Below, one piece after another: positions 56,891-64,000 of a stretch of 64,000 bases of DNA. The translations under genes and the position numbers were made by a program. The notes below the pieces were generated by a model. The model ran no database searches, was not told the DNA's origin, and saw only the letters and a list, made by a program, of their open reading frames with translations. Every line of letters starts with the position of its first letter. The stretch's first letter is position 1. The DNA comes from Candidatus Acidiferrales bacterium (lineage in GTDB: Bacteria > Acidobacteriota > Terriglobia > Acidiferrales > UBA7541). The stretch spans positions 32,057 to 96,056 of the forward strand of contig JASHPG010000100.1 in assembly GCA_030038275.1 (NCBI GenBank), in the 5' to 3' direction.

Positions 56891-58773
56891 AGGTACACCA
56901 CATGATGGCGCCCTCGTGACTTGCGAATCTGTTCGGCCAGATCGAGGCGCTTGATTTTTAGCGACGCCGTGCGCGGAAAATCGCAGTCCCACACCAGATA
57001 ACCCGCTACGCGCTTGTAGTTGAGCAGGCGGCGGTTGCGCCCATCGATTTCGGCGGAGATCTCCGGCGAGAGTAGGTGTCGTTCATCCATTTGCGGTGTG
57101 GATTCATCGGAGCGCGGGGCCGGTGCCACATCGGAACTATTGGAAGATATGGGCTCGCTAACGGCGTCGCTCGCGGCGGCTGCAGCTTCGTTGTTTTCCA
57201 AGGCCACCGTCGGAGTCGGCAAAGGCGTCGTTACAGGCGTCGATTCGATCTGCGGCTTCGGCTCCGGGTGGATGACGAGAATCAGTTGTTCGCCAGTCAT
57301 CGTCCGTTCCGGCCACAGATAATTAGCCGCGAAAACGCAAAATTCCTTCACCGGCAAGCCTTCAAACGCCGCCTCGATGTCTTCGGGATAGACGTTCTTA
57401 CCTTCCTCCGTGACGATCATATTTTTCTTGCGCCCGAGGAGTTGCAGGTGCCCGTGCTTATCGACGCGCCCGAGATCGCCCGTGCGCAGCCAGCCATCGA
57501 CGATCGTCTCGGCGGTCATTTCAGGATCGTCAAGATAGTGCGACATTACGGTCCTGCCGCGTACCGCCACCTCGCCGATGCCTTCTTCATCCGGATCGAG
57601 AATGTTCACTTCGATTCCCGGAAGCTGCTTGCCAACGGTATCCGCCCGGAATGGATTGAAATCATTGAGCGTGATCACCGTCCCCGCTTCGGTACAGCCG
57701 TAGCCGTTGCCCACGGGAATGCCCAGGTCGTAGAAGAATTGCAGCGTGGCTGGTTCGGTGAACGCGCCGCCGACGAAAAGCGCCTGCAGCTCGCCGCCAA
57801 AGCCTTTGTGAACCTGGCCAAGCAGCCTGCCGCTGAGCTTGAGTCTCGGGCGGCGTCGCGTGAAGGCGCGGTTGATGCCGATCAACGCGCGGAGCGCGCG
57901 ACGTCTTCCGCCCGGGAGCTCGTCGAAGCGCTGGCGCAGCCCGCGTTCGAGAGTTTTCAGCAGCATCGGCACCACTGTCATGTACGTGATCTTGTAGCGC
58001 GTGAACGCGTCGCGAATGTATTCGGGGCGCAGCGTTCGCAGGTGAACCACCGTCGCGCCGCAAGTGAACGGGCCAATAAAGCCGACCATGAAGTCGATTG
58101 CATGATTTGTCGGAAGAATGCTCAAGTAGCGCGTTCCAGGCGAGAAAGGGAATATCGCCGTCAGTGCGCGGCACTGCTCGAGATAATTGTCGTGGGTTAG
58201 AACGCAGCCTTTCGGCCGGCCGCCAGTTCCCGACGAATAGACGATGCACGCGGGGTCGCGCCGAGTACGCGGAACGAAGATCGGCAGCCGCGAATCGTGA
58301 AAGTTCTCCCAGCGCTTCGCGCCGGCCAGGTCCGCTCCTGCAGGAGCTTCCGTCACAAGCACAAGGTGCGTGCCGAGCGACTTGAAGTTTTCTGCCTGCA
58401 CGATCGCCCGCCACAGGTGATACTCCGCGATCAGAACTTCGGCTTTGGAATGCGCCAGGAGCTGAAGCTGTTCCGCGGCGCTCAGCTTGTAGTCCAGCGG
58501 GACCAGCACGCCGCCCGTATAGAAAATCGCATACGCGGAAATCAGCCACTTGGACTGATTCGTCATGATGATCGCGGCGCGCGAGTCCCGGTTGAAGCCG
58601 GCATTTTGCAGGGAACGCGCGAGCGGCAGCGCCGCCTGCTTGAACTGCTGATAGGTGAGCCGCGCGTTTTCGCGGTCGCGATCGGCTTCGATCAGGCAGA
58701 TTTCGCTGGGCCAGCGGTCGAGCGCGGCGCGCAAAGCTTCGCCCAGGCAATTGTAGCGGCGCAGGTCGAGCAT
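56887..58773 (-). CDS. AMP-dependent acyl-CoA/acyl-ACP synthetase
   Basis: [79 protein letters not shown]. Confidence 0.92.
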   Translation of the reverse strand: MLDLRRYNCLGEALRAALDRWPSEICLIEADRDRENARLTYQQFKQAALPLARSLQNAGFNRDSRAAIIMTNQSKWLISAYAIFYTGGVLVPLDYKLSAAEQLQLLAHSKAEVLIAEYHLWRAIVQAENFKSLGTHLVLVTEAPAGADLAGAKRWENFHDSRLPIFVPRTRRDPACIVYSSGTGGRPKGCVLTHDNYLEQCRALTAIFPFSPGTRYLSILPTNHAIDFMVGFIGPFTCGATVVHLRTLRPEYIRDAFTRYKITYMTVVPMLLKTLERGLRQRFDELPGGRRRALRALIGINRAFTRRRPRLKLSGRLLGQVHKGFGGELQALFVGGAFTEPATLQFFYDLGIPVGNGYGCTEAGTVITLNDFNPFRADTVGKQLPGIEVNILDPDEEGIGEVAVRGRTVMSHYLDDPEMTAETIVDGWLRTGDLGRVDKHGHLQLLGRKKNMIVTEEGKNVYPEDIEAAFEGLPVKEFCVFAANYLWPERTMTGEQLILVIHPEPKPQIESTPVTTPLPTPTVALENNEAAAAASDAVSEPISSNSSDVAPAPRSDESTPQMDERHLLSPEISAEIDGRNRRLLNYKRVAGYLVWDCDFPRTASLKIKRLDLAEQIRKSRGRHHVVYL

Positions 58774-58877
58774 CAGAAATCGGCCGCGCAAGCGCGGAGG
58801 CGCCAGGGCACGCCGCGTGTTATGCGCTCGGTTATCTGGTCCAAGTTAACCATCTCTGTGCCTCTGCGTCTCCGTGG

Positions 58878-59120
58878 CTATAACCGGGACTGAATCCGTT
58901 CGGCGAGCGTGCGGAAGTCCGTGACGCCCTGGAGTTCGTAATCGGGCAGCTCGATGCGGAAATGCTGCTCGATGCGCGTCAGCAGGTCGAGCGCCTGAAG
59001 GCTGTTGATCCCGAGCTTTTTGAAAAAATCGTCGCCCGGCGAGAGCTGCTCGCGCGGCACCTTAAAGTGAGTTGCGGCGAGATTCAGGATTTCGTCAGTG
59101 GTCTGTTCGAGTGTGTTCAT
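58878..59120 (-). CDS. Acyl carrier protein
   Basis: 80 aa; DDFFKKLGINSLQALDLLTRIEQHFRIELPDYEL, phosphopantetheine Ser in SLQAL. Confidence 0.9.
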   Translation of the reverse strand: MNTLEQTTDEILNLAATHFKVPREQLSPGDDFFKKLGINSLQALDLLTRIEQHFRIELPDYELQGVTDFRTLAERIQSRL

Positions 59121-59198
59121 TGGATTGTTATTTGACGCGAATGCGATTGTACTTCAGGAGTTGCTCGCGCGGATTTCGATCGAACCGAACGAGTGCGC

Positions 59199-60002
59199 TC
59201 ATGGCAAATAGGGCAGCGCGTCCGTGGACTCAACGAACTTGCGTAGCCCCGCTTCCACGGCCGGACGTGAGAAGAGTTCGCAGAAAATGTCGATTTCCTG
59301 GCGCAGTTCCTCGTGCGGAATGGGTTTCAGGAACCGCTTTGCGGCCACGGCAGTGTCACGATCGAATTTGTTGGCCTGCGCGGCTGTTGCGCGAGCCACG
59401 CGCAGCGCATCCCCTTCGGCGGCAATCTGGCTGACCAGCCCCACCGATTGCGCCTTGGCGGCGTTGATGCTGCGTCCGGTGAGCAGCAGATCTCGGACGA
59501 CCGCGTTTCCAAGATCGCGTTTCAGGCGCGGAATGCCGCCGAAGCCCGGAATAAGGCCGAGGCGCAGCTCGGGAAAACAGAACCGCGCCATCTTGTCCGC
59601 GACGATCAAGTCGCAAATCAGCGCCAGCTCGAATCCGCCTCCGAATACCACGCCGTGTACCGCGGCGATGGTGGTAAACGGCGCGGCGTCGAGCGTATTC
59701 ATCACACGGTGGATGCGTTCCAGGAATCCGCGGAGCTCCGGGACGCGTTTCTCAACCGGCAGTGGCTGCGACCGTTGGTACAGCTCGCGCAGATCGGCGC
59801 CGGCGCAAAAACCTTCGGAGCGCGTGCTACAGATGATCACCGACTGCGCATCTTTTTTCAGCGTCTCGAGAGCGGCAGCAAAAAATTCAAGCTCCGTGAG
59901 AGTGGCGGAGCCGATTTCGTTGCATGGCTCGCGGTGCAGAGCTAGCTCGACCGTGCCATCGGCCGTCGTCCACGAAAGCGTTTTGCCGCGAAAGGACTTC
60001 AT
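59199..60002 (-). CDS. Enoyl-CoA hydratase/isomerase family protein
   Basis: SEGFCAGADLRELY; AAVHGVVFGGGFELALICDLIVADKMARFCFPELRLGLIPGFGGIPRL. Confidence 0.93.
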   Translation of the reverse strand: MKSFRGKTLSWTTADGTVELALHREPCNEIGSATLTELEFFAAALETLKKDAQSVIICSTRSEGFCAGADLRELYQRSQPLPVEKRVPELRGFLERIHRVMNTLDAAPFTTIAAVHGVVFGGGFELALICDLIVADKMARFCFPELRLGLIPGFGGIPRLKRDLGNAVVRDLLLTGRSINAAKAQSVGLVSQIAAEGDALRVARATAAQANKFDRDTAVAAKRFLKPIPHEELRQEIDIFCELFSRPAVEAGLRKFVESTDALPYLP

Positions 60003-61702
60003 GCCGGCTTTTTCCGGTAAAGCGATTCGATTTCTGAAGCGAATCGCGCGGCGATCGCGTCGCGCTTGAGTTTGCCCATTGTCGTGAGCAGACCGTTTTC
60101 CACCGTGAATGGCTCGTGGACCACGCAAAACGCGCGTATCTGCTTGTAATGAGGCAGGCTCGCATTCATCGCATCGAGCGCCGGCTGGATTTGAGAGGAG
60201 CTGAACGGACCATTTCCATTCGCGCCGTTCGCGGGTGTGGCGGTGGCTGACGCTGGCGCGGCCACGAGCGCGCTCAGGAAACTGCGCTGGTTGCCGATCA
60301 GCACCACTTGCTGCGCCTCCGGAATCCGCGCGGCGAGCGCGTGCTCCAGCGGTTCCGGGGCCACGTTGTGCCCGGAATTGAGTACAAGCAGATTTTTCAA
60401 CCTTCCGGTGATCCGCCAGTTTCCGGCGGCATCCACTTCACCTTGGTCACCTGTGTGAAACCATCCTCCGGCAAGCGCCTTTGCAGTTTCGGCAGGGCGT
60501 TGCCAGTAGCCGGGGAAGACGTTCGGTCCGCGCGCAAGAATCTCGTCGTTATCGCCGGCCATCATCTCGACGCCCGGAATGGCTGGGCCTACGCGGCCGG
60601 GAACTGGATGCGCGGGATCGTCCATCGTGCAGATCGCGGTGGTTTCCGTCAGCCCATAAACTTGAAGCACCGGAATGCCCAGCATCATGAAAAATAGTTG
60701 CGTCTCGGGCGCGAGTGGCGCGGATCCGCAGATCAGCGCCTTCAGATTGGCGCCGATGCTCTTGCGAATGGCCGGAAACATCGCGGCCGTCGCAAGACGA
60801 AGAGCGAGTGAGTCGGCAACAGAGGCTTTCTGTCCGACGCCCTGCTTGGCCAGATATGCGCGCAGCGCGCGTGAATAGACGGCCGCGGCAAATCCTCCCC
60901 GCACCCGAATCGTTTCATCCACTTTGCGGCGCACGCGCTCCAGAAAAATTGGCACGTTAACGAAATAGTGCGGCGCGGCCAGCTTCAATTCATCGGAGAG
61001 CTTGGTGAGGTCGGTTGAAAGCGTCAGCAAGCTGTTGCGTGAAAGGGAAGTGAGCAGCAGCACGCGCGCCGCTGCAAAACAAAACGGCGCGTATTGAAAC
61101 ACGCGCTCGGGTTCCCGCCGCTGGCCCATCAGCTTGTCGAGTCGCGCATTGGTGCAGCCGAGCATGAACGTGATGTTGCGCGCGGTCAGCACCACGCCTT
61201 TGGGTTCGCCCGACGTTCCCGATGTATAGACGATGGTGACGGCATCATGATCGGCGTGGCGCGCCGGCGCGGCAGCAGCCTGTTTTGCCTCGCCTACGAA
61301 AATCGCGTCGAAAAGAACAATCGGCAATGCTGCGCTCCCGGCGCTCGCAACGTTGGCCGCGACCGTCGCATCCGCGCAGCAAAGCAGAGATGGACTCGAA
61401 TCGCGCAGCACGGCTGCAATCTCGCTGGAAACTTGGCGCGGGTCGAGCGGGACGACGATCGCGCTCTCGGACATCAGCGCCAGATCGAGCGCGACCCACC
61501 AGATGCTGTTCGGAGCGTAAATCGCGCAGCGTTCGCCCGGATGGAGGTCCCGTGCGCGAACGAATTGCCGTGCTTGCTGTATGAGCGCGAGCAGTTCGCC
61601 TCCTGTCACGGAGACGACCCTCGAACCATCGCGTACCTCGCTCAATACGGGCTGCGACGACGCCCGCTCCAAGCGCGCAAAGATTTGCTCCAGGAACGTC
61701 AC
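59999..61702 (-). CDS. AMP-dependent synthetase/ligase
   Basis: VTIVYTSGTSGEPKGVVLTARNI; VYGLTETTAICTMD; GWFHTGDQGEVDAAGNWRITGRLKNLLVLNSGHNVAPEPLE; GTG 61702 overlaps the upstream stop. Confidence 0.9.
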   Translation of the reverse strand: MTFLEQIFARLERASSQPVLSEVRDGSRVVSVTGGELLALIQQARQFVRARDLHPGERCAIYAPNSIWWVALDLALMSESAIVVPLDPRQVSSEIAAVLRDSSPSLLCCADATVAANVASAGSAALPIVLFDAIFVGEAKQAAAAPARHADHDAVTIVYTSGTSGEPKGVVLTARNITFMLGCTNARLDKLMGQRREPERVFQYAPFCFAAARVLLLTSLSRNSLLTLSTDLTKLSDELKLAAPHYFVNVPIFLERVRRKVDETIRVRGGFAAAVYSRALRAYLAKQGVGQKASVADSLALRLATAAMFPAIRKSIGANLKALICGSAPLAPETQLFFMMLGIPVLQVYGLTETTAICTMDDPAHPVPGRVGPAIPGVEMMAGDNDEILARGPNVFPGYWQRPAETAKALAGGWFHTGDQGEVDAAGNWRITGRLKNLLVLNSGHNVAPEPLEHALAARIPEAQQVVLIGNQRSFLSALVAAPASATATPANGANGNGPFSSSQIQPALDAMNASLPHYKQIRAFCVVHEPFTVENGLLTTMGKLKRDAIAARFASEIESLYRKKPA

Positions 61703-63129
61703 GCGACCATCGCTCCAGTATGCGTTTCGAGCAACCCGCAAAGCAGCGGGCTGAGCGGCGGCAGATATTCTTCCCACCCCAGCACTCCGGCGCGAATCGG
61801 GAAATCCGGATAGCGCCGCGCAACGTGCTCCTCGAAATAGACGCCCATGCGCGCCATCAGCCGCAAATTGCTGGCCACCACCTCGGCCATTGATTCACGA
61901 ATGGCTTCCGCGTCCGCGTCGAGCGCGCGAAGCGCCGCGACAATCTTATCCGCAAGGTCCGGCTCGTCCACGTTCATCACCAAATGTTCGTGTTTCCGCT
62001 GGTGCATCAAGTTGCGGATTCGCTCATCCATCGTGACTCCCGCGGAAGGCACCCCTGCGGGCATCGACGTCACGATAGCGTGAAAGCGCGACGAAAGTAT
62101 TCGGTCGCACGCCCGTAGGATACTCACGATCTCGTACATATTGAACTGATCCGAGGCCAGCACCGGAGCGCCGCCGATTTTCGCCGCCACGCGTTCGCAG
62201 GCGTCGCGGTCGAGCTTCTCCATCGCGATCATCACCGGAAACACCGAGCGCGTGCGTCGGTACTGCGCCACGCCCTCGGCCATCGCCGTCAGATATTTTT
62301 CGTAGGCCGTGTCCACTTCGCGCCCCGAGCGGTGAAAATAAATCGTGCGGTAGTAGCTCTTCGCGTACGCGCCGAACACGGAATGCGCCAGCCATTTCCC
62401 AATCGATGGTTTCACCGGCCACCAGAACGGATTGATGGCGCAGACGGCCAGCACCGGCGTTGACCCGTCCCAGCCCGCATCGAGCAGCGCCTTGCGGCCG
62501 TACTCTGGGCCGAGCGGCTCGAAAGTCCACGCGGTATCGGTGCCGAGGTCGGTGGAGATCCCCAATTTTCCGAGCACTTCCTGCGACTCCGGGTTTCGCG
62601 TGATCACCAGAGAGTCGTGGCAGTAGCGCCGGCACATTTTCTGCAGCCAGGGGTCCATCGCGCCCGCTTCGCCGCCATAAGCAACGCTCAATTTGTTTTG
62701 AGCGGAAGCGATTCCAAGCGCGCCGATCATCATCGCGGTCAGCGCGCTGGCGAATTTGCTCTTGAACATCGACCCTTCGCAGGCGATCACGCCATGATGC
62801 TTCCGCACTTCGGAATGGAGGAACGGCGGAAAGACGTCCGGCAGATGCACCTGCTGAGCGCCCCCGAAATAGCCGCGCGTCAGATTGAAATCCTGCGACA
62901 TCACCGCGAATTCGACGTTCTCCGCTCCCAGAATGCGCCGCACCTGCCGCGTGATTTCCTCCACGCGCACGTCGGAACCGGTGTTGCGCGTGCCGTTGTA
63001 TCCGGCGAACAGCAGTTTCAGCTTTTGTCCCGGCTTCCAGCTCTCGCCCGCGCCGAACATCCATTCGATTTTGTTCAGCTCGATCAGGCCGCTGACCCAG
63101 GCCTCGATCGCGGAATCCATGTCGATCAT
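61699..63129 (-). CDS. Polysaccharide pyruvyl transferase family protein
   Basis: [69 protein letters not shown]. Confidence 0.88.
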   Translation of the reverse strand: MIDMDSAIEAWVSGLIELNKIEWMFGAGESWKPGQKLKLLFAGYNGTRNTGSDVRVEEITRQVRRILGAENVEFAVMSQDFNLTRGYFGGAQQVHLPDVFPPFLHSEVRKHHGVIACEGSMFKSKFASALTAMMIGALGIASAQNKLSVAYGGEAGAMDPWLQKMCRRYCHDSLVITRNPESQEVLGKLGISTDLGTDTAWTFEPLGPEYGRKALLDAGWDGSTPVLAVCAINPFWWPVKPSIGKWLAHSVFGAYAKSYYRTIYFHRSGREVDTAYEKYLTAMAEGVAQYRRTRSVFPVMIAMEKLDRDACERVAAKIGGAPVLASDQFNMYEIVSILRACDRILSSRFHAIVTSMPAGVPSAGVTMDERIRNLMHQRKHEHLVMNVDEPDLADKIVAALRALDADAEAIRESMAEVVASNLRLMARMGVYFEEHVARRYPDFPIRAGVLGWEEYLPPLSPLLCGLLETHTGAMVA

Positions 63130-64000
63130 CGGCGTGATTCCCTAGGCGCGCTTGCGGCCACCGCCGAAGCCGCGCGATCTCCGCTGCTCGAAACGCCCCA
63201 TTCGCGGTACTTATAGTTGAAATTGTTCGCGCGCGCGTAGCGCAATAGAGGGTAGCAGTATTGCGAAAACGGCGCGGGCTTGCGCCCCATCTCAGCGGCC
63301 ACGCGCTGGTTGTCGAACACGGTGTTCCACACGAGATACGGCAGAAACACTTTCAGCAGCGTGGCAAGGCCGCCTATTTTTCCGGCGCGGCCCGCCAGCG
63401 CGCGAATCACTTTTTCTGACGTGCCTTCCAGGCTCGGCGCGAACACGGGCCCGCGTTTCCCCTGCGCCTTGGAAAGCGCATCCGTGAGTTGCACGAACGT
63501 CTCGGAATCGGCCCCCGACGCCAGATGATAAATCTCGTGTGCGGGATTTTCTTTCATGTGCAGCATGGAAATCGCGCCCGCCACGTAATCCACCGGCACG
63601 ATGTCGAGCCGTGCGCCCGGTTGAAACGGAAGCGCCGGAAGGCCCGCGAGAAATACGAACGCGCGAACCATCTCGAACTGGTTCGTTTCCGGACGGCGGC
63701 TATCTCCCAGCACGATGCTCGGCCGGAAAATCGTGCGTCGCACGTCCGGCAGGAGTTGCCGCACCATGTGCTCGCAGAATTTCTTCGTCCGCGCGTACGG
63801 ATCGTAGTCCGACCGGCTCCAGTCGATTGCCGAATCCTCTTCGACGACTTCATTGGCGCGCTGTCCCGCCACCGCCACGGTGCTGACGTGGCTGAAGCGT
63901 CGCAGTCCGTGATCGTCGCGCGCGCGCTGCGCCAGTTGGATCACTTCGAGCGTCCCGCGCAAATTCACGTTCAAGCAGCTTTTTTCCGACTTGCGGTTCA
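63126..64000 (-). CDS. Thioester-reductase/extended SDR-like NAD(P)-dependent protein (partial, continues beyond window end)
   Basis: [78 protein letters not shown]. The reading frame stays open to the window edge. Confidence 0.8.
   Translation of the reverse strand, partial: NRKSEKSCLNVNLRGTLEVIQLAQRARDDHGLRRFSHVSTVAVAGQRANEVVEEDSAIDWSRSDYDPYARTKKFCEHMVRQLLPDVRRTIFRPSIVLGDSRRPETNQFEMVRAFVFLAGLPALPFQPGARLDIVPVDYVAGAISMLHMKENPAHEIYHLASGADSETFVQLTDALSKAQGKRGPVFAPSLEGTSEKVIRALAGRAGKIGGLATLLKVFLPYLVWNTVFDNQRVAAEMGRKPAPFSQYCYPLLRYARANNFNYKYREWGVSSSGDRAASAVAASAPRESRR

Noticed and set aside
55197-58200. Several long plus-strand ORFs (55197..55847, 56090..56905, 57076..58200)
   Set aside because: Antisense to PlsC-like, DAGK-like and acyl-CoA ligase genes with clear motifs.
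1-64000. CRISPR arrays, transposases, integrases, prophage or toxin-antitoxin/defence genes
   Set aside because: None recognised in the ORF translations or as periodic repeats; the EPS and lipid loci look like native operons rather than a mobile island.

Overview
This 64-kb, high-GC bacterial chromosomal window has gene content and style that look like Acidobacteriota; that placement is inference and no marker gene was checked. The left part is mostly housekeeping: bioF(partial)-bioB, an O-methyltransferase, a trans-sulfuration PLP enzyme behind a convincing SAM-I (S-box) riboswitch with a terminator, DUF4180, ispH, a ureohydrolase homologue with altered metal ligands, a HAD phosphatase, and a 1087-aa HEAT/PilZ-like protein. 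The centre holds two back-to-back exopolysaccharide (EPS) systems, each apparently Wzx/Wzy-type: a minus-strand operon (about 12.2-31.9 kb) and a plus-strand operon (about 34.7-53.6 kb). They diverge from a regulatory island at 31.9-34.7 kb with three consecutive atypical response-regulator/pseudo-receiver genes and a strong DNA dyad. Unusual parts include a polysaccharide export protein with about seven SLBB-like repeats, a PAP2-phosphatase/Wzi-barrel fusion, and a BY-kinase homologue without the Walker A lysine. The right part has tRNA-Leu(TAA), a CDP-alcohol phosphatidyltransferase, a SpoIIAA-like protein, and a tightly coupled minus-strand cluster (thioester-reductase-like SDR, pyruvyl transferase, two AMP-ligases, enoyl-CoA hydratase, ACP, diacylglycerol kinase-like, PlsC-like) that looks like a dedicated lipid or glycolipid pathway. 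No CRISPR array, transposase or rRNA was recognised. All functional calls come from reading motifs by eye; no database search was run.
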